From: an uncultured Bacteroidales bacterium | GTDB lineage: Bacteria > Bacteroidota > Bacteroidia > Bacteroidales > Paludibacteraceae | NCBI GenBank assembly: GCA_900542355.1 | Contig: UQNE01000012.1 | Location: 1-64,000 of the forward strand | Length of the DNA stretch: 64,000 nucleotides | Direction of reading: 5' to 3' | In this document: one piece after another, positions 31,417 to 41,678 of the stretch | Layout of the letters: each line of letters begins with the position of its first letter | Numbering within the stretch: position 1 is the first letter of the stretch | The notes under the pieces: model-generated | Told to the model about the DNA's origin: nothing | Databases searched by the model: none | What the model saw: only the letters and a program-made list of their open reading frames with translations | Made by a program: the position numbers and the translations under genes

Positions 31417-34400
31417 TTACTTATACTCATCCCACGAGCGGATGTCGAGGTCATCGAGGCTAATCGTACAGAAAGCATTGATGAACGCTGCCGCCAGACG
31501 GGGGTTGGTGAGCAACGGGATATTGAGATCGACTGCTGCACGGCGTACCGGGTAGGACTTATCCTGCGAAGGATCGGAAACGATGTCTTTTGGAATGGAG
31601 ACGACCATATCTATCTTGTGCGCATGCATGAGTTCGAGTGCCTGCGGCTGCATATCCTTGTCGTGGGGGTGATAGACGAGGGTAACGGGAACGCCTATCT
31701 CATCGAAGAAACGCGCCGTACCCGGAGTAGCATAGAGCAAGTAGCCATGCTCGACGAGTTGGCGTGCAGCATCTTGAAGCGCCACTTTGTTTTTGGCTCC
31801 ACCGATAGTGAACAGCACCGATTTCTTGGGGATACGCTGCCCGACGGAGAGCATAGACTGCAGCAAAGCATGGTTGGCATCATCACCGAGGCAGCCGACC
31901 TCACCCGTAGAAGCCATATCGACACCCAAGACGGGGTCGGCATTCTGCAAGCGATTGAAGGAGAACTGCGATGCCTTGACACCGACATAATCGAAGTCGA
32001 AAAGCGACTTTGCCGGTTTCTCGACAGGGAGATGGAGCATGATGCGCGTAGCGATGTCTATGAGATTGATTTTGAGTACCTTAGACACGAATGGGAAGGA
32101 GCGTGAGGCACGCAGGTTGCACTCGATGACCTTAATCTCGTTATCACGGGCGAGGAACTGGATATTGAAGGGACCGGATATTTTCAATTCGCGAGCGATA
32201 TTGCCCGAAATCTTCTTGATACGGCGCACGGTCTCGACATAGAGTTTCTGTGCGGGGAACATGATTGTAGCATCGCCCGAGTGGACACCTGCAAACTCGA
32301 CATGCTCGGAGATGGCATAGGCGATGATCTCGCCATCACGCGCCACGGCATCCATCTCGACCTCTTTGGTATTGAGCATAAACTTAGAGATGACGACAGG
32401 GTGCTGCTTAGAGACATTGGCTGCGAGTTGGAGGAACTTGGTGAGTTGCTCTTGGTTGGAACAGACATTCATTGCCGCACCCGACAAGACATACGACGGG
32501 CGCACCAAGACCGGGAAGCCGACTTTATCGATGAAACATTGCACATCGTCCATCGAAGTGAGGGCACTCCATTCCGGTTGATCCACGCCAATACGATCCA
32601 ACATAGCGGAGAACTTATCGCGGTCCTCGGCATTGTCGATTGATTGGGCGGAAGTACCGAGAATAGGCACTCGCTGCGCATCGAGTTTGAGGGCTAAGTT
32701 GTTGGGTATCTGTCCGCCGGTGGAGACGATGACACCAAACGGATTCTCGAGTTCGATGATGTCCATCACGCGCTCAAAGGTGAGTTCGTCGAAATAGAGA
32801 CGGTCGCACATATCGTAGTCGGTGGAGACCGTCTCGGGGTTATAGTTGATCATCACCGAGCGGTAGCCATTGTTGCGAATAGTCTGCAACGCCTGGACAC
32901 CGCACCAGTCGAACTCGACCGATGAACCGATACGATATGCCCCCGATCCAAGCACGATAATCGATCGATGGTCTCCCACATACTGCACATCGGATTGCGT
33001 GCCGGAATAAGTGAGATAGAGGTAGTTGGTCTGCGCCGGATATTCGGCAGCCAGAGTATCGATCTGCTTGACGACAGGCAGGACACCGATAGACTTGCGA
33101 TAGGTGCGAAGCATAAGGACGGCAGCATCCATATCCATCTTCTGCCCCAGCCCGATAGCGCGGGCAATCTGGAAATCGGAGAAACCTTGCTGCTTAGCAC
33201 GGCGGAGAAGGTCGGCATCGAGTTTATCCAACGACTCTACACGGCGCAAGCGCGCATCGGTTTGGATGATATGGTCGAGGCGTTGCAAGAACCAACGGTC
33301 GATACGGGTGAGGGCGTGTATGCGGTCGATAGAATAGCCCTCGTACATAGCCTGTGCGATAGCGAAGATACGCTTGTCGGTAGGTGCGGAGAGGGCTGCA
33401 TCCAAGTCATCGACATGGAGGGCTTTGTTCTCGGTGAAACCGTGCATCCCCTGCCCTATCATACGCAGACCTTTTTGAATAGCATCCTCGAAAGTGCGAC
33501 CAATAGCCATCACCTCGCCGACTGATTTCATAGACGAACCGAGTTCGCGATTGACGCCACGGAACTTAGACAAATCCCAACGAGGAATCTTGCAGACTAC
33601 ATAGTCGAGTGCGGGTTCAAAGAACGCGGGAGTGGTTTTGGTCACGCTGTTGTTGAGTTCAAACAAGCCGTAGCCCATACCCAGTTTGGCTGCCACAAAT
33701 GCCAAGGGGTAGCCCGTAGCCTTGGACGCTAGCGCAGAGGAGCGCGACAGACGCGCATTGACCTCGATGACGCGATAGTCCTCGGACTCGGGGTCGAAAG
33801 CATACTGCACATTGCACTCGCCGATGATACCGATATGGCGAATGATCTTGATAGCAAGCGCACGCAGTTTGTGGTACTCGGCATTAGTGAGCGTCTGCGA
33901 CGGAGCGATGACGATAGACTCGCCCGTATGGATACCGAGCGGGTCGAAGTTTTCCATATTACAGACGGTAATACAGTTGTCGTATCGGTCGCGCACGACT
34001 TCATACTCAATCTCCTTCCAACCTTTGAGCGATTTCTCAACCAGCACTTGCGGGGAGAAAGAGAAGGCTTTTTCGGCCAGGGCATTGAGTTCCTCCTCGT
34101 TGTCGCAGAAGCCCGAACCCAATCCGCCGAGGGCATAAGCCGCACGAATGATAACGGGATAGCCCAAGTCGGAAGCCGCCTTGCGCGCTGCCTCGATAGA
34201 CTCGCAAGCCTCTGATTTGATGGTCTTTACGCCAATCTCGTTGAGCCGCTCGACGAAGAGTTCGCGATCCTCGGTATCGATGATGGCTTGGACGGGTGTA
34301 CCCAGCACTTGAACGCCGTATTTCTCCAAAACGCCCGAGCGATAGAGTTCTACACCACAGTTGAGAGCCGTCTGCCCACCAAAGGAGAGAAGGATGCCAT

Positions 34401-34647
34401 CGGGACGCTCTTTGGCGATGATACGCTCGACGAAATAGGGCGAAACCGGCTCGAAATAAATCTTGTCGGCAATACCTTCGGAGGTCTGCACGGTAGCGAT
34501 ATTGGGGTTGATGAGCACTGTGGTAACTCCCTCTTCGCGAAGGGCTTTGAGTGCCTGCGAACCCGAATAATCGAACTCGCCCGCCTCACCGATTTTCAAG
34601 GCACCGGAGCCTAATATGAGAACCTTATTTATATTGTCTAACTTCAT
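31417..34647 (-). CDS. carB: Carbamoyl-phosphate synthase large subunit
   Basis: 1076 residues, full length. With CarA it makes carbamoyl phosphate from glutamine-derived ammonia, bicarbonate and 2 ATP for pyrimidines and arginine. It has the tandem ATP-grasp halves: an N-terminal LILGSGALKIGEAGEFDYSGSQA at 10-32, and the second-half LGSGAYRIGSSVEFDWCGVQA near 560-580. NARLSRSSALASKATGYPLA marks the first ATP-grasp core. The C-terminal ~140 residues are the MGS-like regulatory domain. It is followed by purC and preceded by carA, 53 nt upstream. Confidence 0.98.
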   Translation of the reverse strand: MKLDNINKVLILGSGALKIGEAGEFDYSGSQALKALREEGVTTVLINPNIATVQTSEGIADKIYFEPVSPYFVERIIAKERPDGILLSFGGQTALNCGVELYRSGVLEKYGVQVLGTPVQAIIDTEDRELFVERLNEIGVKTIKSEACESIEAARKAASDLGYPVIIRAAYALGGLGSGFCDNEEELNALAEKAFSFSPQVLVEKSLKGWKEIEYEVVRDRYDNCITVCNMENFDPLGIHTGESIVIAPSQTLTNAEYHKLRALAIKIIRHIGIIGECNVQYAFDPESEDYRVIEVNARLSRSSALASKATGYPLAFVAAKLGMGYGLFELNNSVTKTTPAFFEPALDYVVCKIPRWDLSKFRGVNRELGSSMKSVGEVMAIGRTFEDAIQKGLRMIGQGMHGFTENKALHVDDLDAALSAPTDKRIFAIAQAMYEGYSIDRIHALTRIDRWFLQRLDHIIQTDARLRRVESLDKLDADLLRRAKQQGFSDFQIARAIGLGQKMDMDAAVLMLRTYRKSIGVLPVVKQIDTLAAEYPAQTNYLYLTYSGTQSDVQYVGDHRSIIVLGSGAYRIGSSVEFDWCGVQALQTIRNNGYRSVMINYNPETVSTDYDMCDRLYFDELTFERVMDIIELENPFGVIVSTGGQIPNNLALKLDAQRVPILGTSAQSIDNAEDRDKFSAMLDRIGVDQPEWSALTSMDDVQCFIDKVGFPVLVRPSYVLSGAAMNVCSNQEQLTKFLQLAANVSKQHPVVISKFMLNTKEVEMDAVARDGEIIAYAISEHVEFAGVHSGDATIMFPAQKLYVETVRRIKKISGNIARELKISGPFNIQFLARDNEIKVIECNLRASRSFPFVSKVLKINLIDIATRIMLHLPVEKPAKSLFDFDYVGVKASQFSFNRLQNADPVLGVDMASTGEVGCLGDDANHALLQSMLSVGQRIPKKSVLFTIGGAKNKVALQDAARQLVEHGYLLYATPGTARFFDEIGVPVTLVYHPHDKDMQPQALELMHAHKIDMVVSIPKDIVSDPSQDKSYPVRRAAVDLNIPLLTNPRLAAAFINAFCTISLDDLDIRSWDEYK

Positions 34648-34700
34648 ATTCTATTTTCAATTTAACCATTATGGAATTGCCGATGTGCGGCATATCATTA

Positions 34701-35819
34701 TCAGAGACCTCGTACTCGATTGATGAACTCATCGAAAAGGAACTCGGTATCGACAGGTCCGGAGCATGCCTCTGGGTGGAACTGGGCGGAGAACCAGGGG
34801 AGCGACTTATGGCGGATACCCTCGTTGGAGCCATCGTTCATATTGACAAACAGCGGTTCCCAATCGGCTGCCAGCGTGGTAGTATCGACGGCATAGCCAT
34901 GGTTCTGCGATGTAATGAGGCAGCGATCCGTACCCACTTGGCGCACCGGCTGATTGTGGGAACGATGACCATATTTGAGTTTGTAGATAGTAGCACCTGC
35001 CGCCTTACCGAGCAATTGGTTGCCCATACAGATACCCATAAGCGGACGCACCGTAGCGGGGTCAGCCTTAGCCTGCTCAGAGAGCATAAAACGGCGGATA
35101 TTCTCTACGGCCGCCACGCAAGTATCGGGGTCGCCCGGTCCATTGGAGAGGAAGAGACCATCGAAATCCAATGTATTAAAATCGTAGTCCCACGGTACGC
35201 GAATCACCTCTACACCGCGGCGGATAAGGCAACGGATGATATTGTGCTTGACACCACAATCAACCAAAAGCACTTTTTTCGGTGTGTCCTCGACAGGAAC
35301 GGCGGGCGCATAGCGAATGACCTCTTTGGTAGAGACCTTATCCACAAAATTGACGCCGGCATACTGCGCTTGGGGTGCCTCTTCGCAGCCCTCGATGGTG
35401 ATTGTACCCATCATCACACCATTCTCACGGAGCAGTTTGGTGAGGGCACGCGTGTCGATCCCCGTGATCCCCGGGATATGCTCTCGGCGCAACCAGTCGC
35501 TCAATGACTCTTGGGCATTCCAATGGGAGTACTCACCGCTGTATTCCGACACGATGATAGCCGAAGCATAGATACGATCGGACTCCATAAATGTGGCAAG
35601 TCCGTTGGGCTCAACAGTGAACGGTGGGACGCCATAGTTACCAATAAGCGGATAGGTCAGCACCATCAACTGCCCAGCATACGAAGGGTCAGTAAGCGAC
35701 TCGGGATAGCCCGACATGGCTGTATTGAACACGACTTCGCCCGATACGGACGCCTCGTAGCCGAACGAGGTGCCTACAAAAGTGGAGCCGTCTGAGAGAC
35801 GCAAGATTGCTTTACTCAT
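34701..35819 (-). CDS. carA: Carbamoyl-phosphate synthase small subunit (glutaminase)
   Basis: 372 residues. It hydrolyses glutamine and passes ammonia to CarB. The CarA-specific N-domain opens with KAILRLSDGSTFVGTSFG and includes FNTAMSGYPESLTDPSY. The class I amidotransferase has its nucleophile Cys in GICMGNQLLG and a His-x-Glu pair late in FHPEAC. It is coupled in order to carB, a partner pair that stays together inside the larger block. Confidence 0.97.
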   Translation of the reverse strand: MSKAILRLSDGSTFVGTSFGYEASVSGEVVFNTAMSGYPESLTDPSYAGQLMVLTYPLIGNYGVPPFTVEPNGLATFMESDRIYASAIIVSEYSGEYSHWNAQESLSDWLRREHIPGITGIDTRALTKLLRENGVMMGTITIEGCEEAPQAQYAGVNFVDKVSTKEVIRYAPAVPVEDTPKKVLLVDCGVKHNIIRCLIRRGVEVIRVPWDYDFNTLDFDGLFLSNGPGDPDTCVAAVENIRRFMLSEQAKADPATVRPLMGICMGNQLLGKAAGATIYKLKYGHRSHNQPVRQVGTDRCLITSQNHGYAVDTTTLAADWEPLFVNMNDGSNEGIRHKSLPWFSAQFHPEACSGPVDTEFLFDEFINRVRGL

Positions 35820-35846
35820 TATTCTTTGGGTTATAAAAAATTGGTT

Positions 35847-37676
35847 CTAAAACTGAGAAATAGATTCTTCGACATAGTCGATAAACGCTTGATTCAAGCG
35901 ACGGACACCCCCGGGTGTGGGGAAATCGCCCGAGAAATACCAATCGCCCGGGTGGTCGGGACAAGCAGTATGCAGACCCTCGATGGTCTGGAAGATAATC
36001 TCCACGGGACTGGTAACCTCGGGACTACGAAGCAGTTGTGCCATCTTAGCCGACACCTCTTCGTCGGAGAACGGCTCGTAGATAAGGCGCACATAGTTCT
36101 GATACTGCTCTTTGGGCAGCCCTTGCTCCATAGCATCACGCTGCTTGAGGCAGAGTTGGTAAACCTCATCGATACGCCCTTGCATTCCGCGATCACGGAG
36201 CAATGCAATGGCTGCTTTGAAGGCGATGAACTCGGAGAAACGCGCCATATCGATACCGTAATAATCGGGGTAGCGTATCTGCGGAGAGGAGGAGACAAAG
36301 ATGATCTTCTTGGGTTGCAGACGGTCGAGAATACGAATGATTGACTCGCGCAAAGTGGTGCCACGCACGATCGAATCATCGATGACCACGAGGTTGTCGA
36401 TATGCGGACGGATGGTGCCGTAGGTGATGTCATAGACATGGGCGGCAAGGTCGTTGCGCGAGTTGGACTCGGTGATAAAAGTACGCAGTTTGATATCTTT
36501 CCACACCACTTTCTCTCGGCGAACGGGCTTGCCCGTGAGGCGTTGAACCTCGTCAGTCATACCGTAGTATGCCACTTCTGCCGTATTGGGGATAAACGAG
36601 AATACGGTATTCTCCACATCGTTGTCGATACTCTCCAATATCTTAGGCACGAGAGCGGCACCGAGTTGCTTACGCTCGAGATAGATGTCTCGGTCGGATC
36701 CACGCGAGAAATAGATACGCTCGAAGGAACAAGCCTGCAGGCGATGCGGTTCTAAGATCTGCTGCAGACGAATCTGCCCCTCTTGCGATACGATGATTGC
36801 CTGACCGGGGAGCAACTCATGTACCTCCCCGATTGGCACATTGAAAGCCGTTTGCAGCACAGGGCGTTCGCTGGCTAAGACCATGACTTCGTCGTTGTAG
36901 AAATAGAACGCAGGGCGTATTCCCCACGGGTCGCGCATAGAGAAGGACTCGCCGCTACCCGTCATACCGCACATCACATATCCTCCATCCCACAACGGAC
37001 TGCAATCACGAAGGACATTGGCCACATCGATATGCTGCTCGATGTATTGCGTGATGGCCATTCCTGCAAGCCCCTGCTTCTTGGCGATGTCGTACAAGCG
37101 GTCGGACTCACGATCGAGGCGATGCCCCAACTGCTCCAAGAGGACATAGGTATCGGAATTGATACGAGGGTGCTGACCTAACGACTTGAGGTGTGCAAAG
37201 ACCTCATCGACATTGGTCATATTGAAGTTGCCGCACATCACGAGATTGCGTGCGCGCCAGTTGTTGCGACGCAAGAAAGGATGCACATACGATATGCCGC
37301 TCTTGCCCGTAGTGGAGTAACGGAGGTGTCCGAGGTACATCTCGCCTGCATACGGCACATAATGCTCGGCATAATCGGGGTCGCGCAAGAAAGCGGGATC
37401 GTACTCCGCTATTTTCTTCTGTACCTCGCCGAATATCTCGGTGATAGCACCGCTACCCAAAGCACGCTCACGGAAGATAAACTCCTCGCCTGCCTCGGCT
37501 TGCATCTTCACGCACGCCAAACCGGCACCCTCTTGACCGCGGTTGTGCTGCTTCTCCATGAGCAAGTACAACTTATTGAGTCCGTACTGCCATGTTCCGT
37601 ATTTCTCGTGATAGAAAGAGAGCGGTTTGAGCAGGCGCACCATAGCCACACCGCACTCGTGTTTCAGTTGTTCCAT
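35847..37676 (-). CDS. purF: Amidophosphoribosyltransferase
   Basis: 609 residues, longer than E. coli PurF (505), as in the long Bacteroidetes form. It makes phosphoribosylamine from PRPP and glutamine, the first committed purine step. The class II glutaminase nucleophile is Cys8 (HECGVAMVRLL), so a short leader may be cleaved; RGQEGAGLA and GHLRYSTTG follow. The phosphoribosyltransferase part has VVIDDSIVRGTTLRES near 440-455, the PRPP loop. The extra length is mostly an insert around residues 290-350 plus a C-terminal extension. Confidence 0.95.
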   Translation of the reverse strand: MEQLKHECGVAMVRLLKPLSFYHEKYGTWQYGLNKLYLLMEKQHNRGQEGAGLACVKMQAEAGEEFIFRERALGSGAITEIFGEVQKKIAEYDPAFLRDPDYAEHYVPYAGEMYLGHLRYSTTGKSGISYVHPFLRRNNWRARNLVMCGNFNMTNVDEVFAHLKSLGQHPRINSDTYVLLEQLGHRLDRESDRLYDIAKKQGLAGMAITQYIEQHIDVANVLRDCSPLWDGGYVMCGMTGSGESFSMRDPWGIRPAFYFYNDEVMVLASERPVLQTAFNVPIGEVHELLPGQAIIVSQEGQIRLQQILEPHRLQACSFERIYFSRGSDRDIYLERKQLGAALVPKILESIDNDVENTVFSFIPNTAEVAYYGMTDEVQRLTGKPVRREKVVWKDIKLRTFITESNSRNDLAAHVYDITYGTIRPHIDNLVVIDDSIVRGTTLRESIIRILDRLQPKKIIFVSSSPQIRYPDYYGIDMARFSEFIAFKAAIALLRDRGMQGRIDEVYQLCLKQRDAMEQGLPKEQYQNYVRLIYEPFSDEEVSAKMAQLLRSPEVTSPVEIIFQTIEGLHTACPDHPGDWYFSGDFPTPGGVRRLNQAFIDYVEESISQF

Positions 37677-37704
37677 CTGAGTTGAATAGTTGATAAAAAG
37701 CGAC

Positions 37705-38955
37705 TTATCTGACGATTGTTTCTGAGCGTTCGGGGCCTACGGAGATGATACTTACCGGTACGCCAGTGTACTGCTCGATGAAAGCGATGTAGTCTTTGAG
37801 CGGTTGCGGCAGTTCGTCGTAGGTTCGGCACTTAGAGACATCGGATTTCCAACCGGCAAACTCCTTGTATATCGGTTCGATATTGGTGTCGGTTGCCTCG
37901 AATGGGAAATAGTCGATCTCTTTGCCCTCTAAGCGATAGCCGACGCAGACACGGATAGTATCAAAATCGTTCATCACATCCGATTTCATCATAATGAGGT
38001 GGGTGGTGCCGTTCATCATAGCCGTGTAGCGCAGTGCTACCAAGTCGAGCCACCCGCAACGGCGAGGACGCCCTGTGGTAGCCCCGAACTCGTGTCCGAT
38101 ACGGCGCAAGGTCTCGCCAGTCTCGTCGAACAACTCGGTGGGGAATGGTCCGGCACCTACTCGTGTGCAGTAGGCCTTGAAGATACCATAGACTCTGCCA
38201 ATATGTGCGGGTGCAACGCCAAGTCCGGTGCAGACACCTGCACAGAGCGTAGAAGAGGAAGTAACGAACGGATAAGTACCGAAATCGACATCCAGCAGCG
38301 AGCCTTGTGCGCCCTCCGCAAGTATGGATTCGTTTTGGCGAAGCAGTGCATTCACCTCAACTTCGTTGTCGATGATAGGGAACTGCTTGAGCGATTCGCA
38401 CGCATTGAGCCATGCTTGGTCGTCCACCTCCACATTGCCCAACTGCTGCAAGTGCATTGCCTTGAGCGCATTGTAGCGCTCCATAAAATCCGCACGCAGA
38501 ATATCGCCGACGCGCAGACCATTGCGAGCAATCTTATCGGTGTAAGCGGGACCTATACCCTTGCCGGTAGTACCCACTTTGTTTTTGCCTTTCTTTGCCT
38601 CCTGCGCTGCATCGAGCAAGCGATGGGTAGGCAGAATCAGATTAGCGCGTTTGGCAATACGCAGCGATGCTTTGACATCGACTCCCATTGCCTCGATAGC
38701 GTGAATCTCCTCCATGAGAATGAGCGGGTCGATGACTACGCCGTTGCCGATGATGTTGGTCGTCCCTTGGCGGAAAATACCCGACGGCACAGTATGCAGC
38801 ACGAAACTGCTATCGCCGAAATAAATCGAGTGTCCAGCATTGGGTCCGCCCTGGAAGCGTGCTACCACATTGTACTGCGAGGCGAGGACATCCACGATTT
38901 TGCCTTTGCCCTCATCGCCCCATTGCATGCCTAAAACGACATCTACTTTTTGCAT
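37705..38955 (-). CDS. purA: Adenylosuccinate synthetase
   Basis: 416 residues. It makes adenylosuccinate from IMP, aspartate and GTP. Signatures: GMQWGDEGKGKIVD at 9-22 with the catalytic Asp, QGGPNAGHSIYFG with the catalytic His, GTTGKGIGPAYTDK and TGRPRRCGWLD. It sits next to purB, the second enzyme of the AMP branch. Confidence 0.98.
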   Translation of the reverse strand: MQKVDVVLGMQWGDEGKGKIVDVLASQYNVVARFQGGPNAGHSIYFGDSSFVLHTVPSGIFRQGTTNIIGNGVVIDPLILMEEIHAIEAMGVDVKASLRIAKRANLILPTHRLLDAAQEAKKGKNKVGTTGKGIGPAYTDKIARNGLRVGDILRADFMERYNALKAMHLQQLGNVEVDDQAWLNACESLKQFPIIDNEVEVNALLRQNESILAEGAQGSLLDVDFGTYPFVTSSSTLCAGVCTGLGVAPAHIGRVYGIFKAYCTRVGAGPFPTELFDETGETLRRIGHEFGATTGRPRRCGWLDLVALRYTAMMNGTTHLIMMKSDVMNDFDTIRVCVGYRLEGKEIDYFPFEATDTNIEPIYKEFAGWKSDVSKCRTYDELPQPLKDYIAFIEQYTGVPVSIISVGPERSETIVR

Positions 38956-38990
38956 ATCTGTTGAGTTTTTTGATTTTCTAATTAGGTAAT

Positions 38991-39029
38991 ATAGAGGATC
39001 TAGGAAATCTAGATATTCTAGGTATTTTT
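38991..39029. repeat. 9-bp CTAG tandem repeat
   Basis: Four 9-bp units ATAGAGGAT, CTAGGAAAT, CTAGATATT and CTAGGTATT fill the gap between purB and purA. Confidence 0.7.
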
Positions 39030-40323
39030 AGTCTTTGAATACTTTGTTGAAGATATAATCTACCCGCTTCATGTAGTAGTCGAGCGTGAAGCAAGCGTCG
39101 ATCTCGTCGGGAGTAAGATGCTCGGTGATGGCGGGAGTAGCCTTGAGGTTGTCTTGCATCTCGCCACCTTCCATGAGCGTGCGCATTGCGACCGGTTGCA
39201 CCAAATCATACGCCTGCTCACGAACAAAACCTTTCTCGATGAGCGCATTCATCACACGCTGCGCGAAGATAGCCCCGTGGGTAAGACCGATATTGCGGAG
39301 CATATTGTCGGGATAGACTACCAAATTAGCCAAGACGCCCTCGAAACGCGAGAGCATATAGTCAAGCAACATCGTAGCATCGGGCAAGACAATACGCTCG
39401 GTGGACGAATGAGAGATGTCGCGCTCGTGCCAGAGAGCGATGTTCTCCGATGCCGTACACATATATCCGCGCATTACGCGAGCGCAACCGCAGATATTCT
39501 CCGAAGAGATAGGATTGCGCTTGTGAGGCATAGCCGATGAGCCTTTTTGCCCTTTGCGGAACGCCTCTTCCACCTCGCGCACCTCTTGGCGTTGCATATT
39601 GCGTACCTCGAGAGCCATCTGCTCCAAAGTACCGGCAATGATTGCCAAAGTAGCGATGTAGAAGGCGTGGCGGTCGCGTCCCAAGACCTGGGTAGCGATA
39701 GCCGCCGACTTGATACCGAGATGTTGGCAGACATACTCTTGAATCTCGGGCGGGATATTGGCATAGTTGCCCACTGCGCCCGACAACTTACCGGCTTCGA
39801 CACCGCGTGCCGCCATCTCGAAACGCTCCATATTGCGCTTCATCTCCTCGTACCACAACGCCCATTTGAGTCCGAAACTGGTAACATCGGCGTGCATACC
39901 GTGGGTACGACCGATGACGGGTGTGTATTTGAACTCTTCGGCACGGCGTTTGAGCACAGCCATAAACGACTGTAAGTCGCTACGCAACAACTCGTTGGCC
40001 TGACGCAAGAGATAGCCATTGGCAGTATCGACAACATCGGTCGAAGTAAGTCCGTAATGCACCCATTTGCGTTCTTCGCCGAGTGATTCACTGACAGCGC
40101 GAGTAAAAGCCACCACATCGTGGCGAGTGATCTCCTCTATCTCGTGGATACGATTGACATCAAACTTGGCTTTTTGGCGCAGCAGTTTGACATCCTCAGC
40201 AGGCACCACTCCCAATGTGGACCATGCTTCGGCTGCAAGTATTTCCACTTCGAGATAAGCATTAAACTTGTTCTCTTCTGTCCAGATTTTGCGCATCTGT
40301 GGGCGCGAATAGCGATCTATCAT
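39028..40323 (-). CDS. purB: Adenylosuccinate lyase
   Basis: 431 residues. It releases fumarate from SAICAR and from adenylosuccinate, serving both the IMP and AMP branches. Motifs: HYGLTSTDVVDTA near 84-96, RTHGMHAD with the catalytic His, and the signature loop GSSAMPHKRNPIS near 263-275, whose Ser is catalytic. The next gene downstream is purA. The gap of 72 nt between purB and purA holds 9-bp CTAG repeats. Confidence 0.98.
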   Translation of the reverse strand: MIDRYSRPQMRKIWTEENKFNAYLEVEILAAEAWSTLGVVPAEDVKLLRQKAKFDVNRIHEIEEITRHDVVAFTRAVSESLGEERKWVHYGLTSTDVVDTANGYLLRQANELLRSDLQSFMAVLKRRAEEFKYTPVIGRTHGMHADVTSFGLKWALWYEEMKRNMERFEMAARGVEAGKLSGAVGNYANIPPEIQEYVCQHLGIKSAAIATQVLGRDRHAFYIATLAIIAGTLEQMALEVRNMQRQEVREVEEAFRKGQKGSSAMPHKRNPISSENICGCARVMRGYMCTASENIALWHERDISHSSTERIVLPDATMLLDYMLSRFEGVLANLVVYPDNMLRNIGLTHGAIFAQRVMNALIEKGFVREQAYDLVQPVAMRTLMEGGEMQDNLKATPAITEHLTPDEIDACFTLDYYMKRVDYIFNKVFKD

Positions 40324-40369
40324 TATGATTGTTTTATTATGTTCAATTTTTCCTTGTGTTTCGTCGGTC

Positions 40370-40405
40370 TTAGGTCTCGATTAGGTCTCGACAAGAGTTC
40401 GACAA
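40370..40405 (+). repeat. 11-bp tandem repeat (AGGTCTCGAYW)
   Basis: Three 11-bp units between purT and purB, of the family at 5171, 30178 and 51056. Confidence 0.7.
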
Positions 40406-40409
40406 ACAG

Positions 40410-41606
40410 TTACTCTTTTTCGCGTGGCAAAATGTTCACTTTTACCGCCTCTAACGCTGTCTTTGAGCGTGCTAAAGCATCCTCTACGCTATCGCCTGTA
40501 GCCAAGACCACACCAAAGCGACGGTGTCCGCATACCTCGGGTTTGCCAAACAGGCGCAGTTGCACGCCCGGTACAGCCAAGGCTTGCTCCAAGCCCGAGA
40601 AGGAGACACGATTGGTGTCGCCCTCGATGACGATAGCCCGAGAAGCCGAAGGACCAAAGAAACGCACTTCGGGAATAGGCAGACCCAAGACAGCACGCGC
40701 ATGGAGCGCAAACTCGGAGAGGTCTTGACTAATCATCGTAACCATACCCGTGTCGTGCGGGCGGGGGCTGACCTCGGAGAAGATGACCTCATCACCGCAG
40801 ACAAACATCTCCACGCCAAAGATACCATAGCCACCCAGCGCATCGGTGATCTTGCGGGCAATAGTCTGTGCCTTTTGCAGCGCCACTTCGGACATTGCCT
40901 GCGGCTGCCACGACTCGCGATAATCACCGTCCACTTGGTGATGTCCGATGGGTTGCAAGAACAGTGTACCGCCGGCATGACGCACGGTGAGCAGAGTAAT
41001 CTCGTAGTCGAAACGGACAAAGCCTTCGACTATGACACGGCCTGCGCCTGCACGCCCACCCTCTTGACTTGTATGCCATGCCTGCTCTATCTGAGCGGGC
41101 GTCTTGACAGTAGATTGTCCATGCCCCGAAGAGGACATAATCGGCTTAACCACACACGGCAGACCTATCTGTTCGACTGCGGCAAGAAACTCATTGTAGT
41201 TGTCGGCGAAGATATACTTAGCCGTAGGCAAACCTAATTCTTCGGCAGCCAAACGGCGTATTGCCTCACGATTCATCGTCAGGAAAGCCGCATGAGCCGT
41301 AGGGATAACGCGATAGCCCTCCTGCTCCAACTCGACCAAAGTGGGCGTAGCGATAGCCTCCACCTCGGGGATGATAAGCGACGGTTGCTCCTGCTCGACT
41401 ATACGGCGCAAGGCAGCACCATCTAACATATTGAATACATGGCTGCGATGTGCCACCTGCATAGCGGGTGCATTGGCGTACTTATCGCAGGCTATCACTT
41501 CGACGCCGTAGCGTTGGAGTTCGATGGCTATCTCTTTGCCCAATTCGCCGGAACCCAGCAATAAAGCCCGAGTGGCGATGGGGGTAAGGGGTGTTCCTAT
41601 TGTCAT
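40410..41606 (-). CDS. purT: Formate-dependent GAR transformylase (PurT)
   Basis: 398 residues. It makes FGAR from GAR, formate and ATP without folate. The ATP-grasp fold opens with LLGSGELGKEIAIELQRYG, has VVKPIMSSSGHGQSTV near 149-164 (ATP loop), and EVSPRPHDTGMVT near 275-287, the diagnostic PurT segment. PurN, the folate-dependent isozyme, is four genes upstream, so the organism keeps both routes to FGAR; formate from folate overflow or fermentation could feed this one. Confidence 0.96.
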   Translation of the reverse strand: MTIGTPLTPIATRALLLGSGELGKEIAIELQRYGVEVIACDKYANAPAMQVAHRSHVFNMLDGAALRRIVEQEQPSLIIPEVEAIATPTLVELEQEGYRVIPTAHAAFLTMNREAIRRLAAEELGLPTAKYIFADNYNEFLAAVEQIGLPCVVKPIMSSSGHGQSTVKTPAQIEQAWHTSQEGGRAGAGRVIVEGFVRFDYEITLLTVRHAGGTLFLQPIGHHQVDGDYRESWQPQAMSEVALQKAQTIARKITDALGGYGIFGVEMFVCGDEVIFSEVSPRPHDTGMVTMISQDLSEFALHARAVLGLPIPEVRFFGPSASRAIVIEGDTNRVSFSGLEQALAVPGVQLRLFGKPEVCGHRRFGVVLATGDSVEDALARSKTALEAVKVNILPREKE

Positions 41607-41621
41607 ATCTTTTGCTTTTTT

Positions 41622-41673
41622 CTAGAGGATCTAGTTTTTTCTATAGGATATAGAAAGTCTAGATTTTCTAGGG
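41622..41673. repeat. 9-bp CTAG tandem repeat
   Basis: Six roughly 9-bp units (CTAGAGGAT, CTATAGGAT, CTAGATTTT and others) in the folD-purT gap. Confidence 0.65.
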
Positions 41674-41678
41674 GCTGA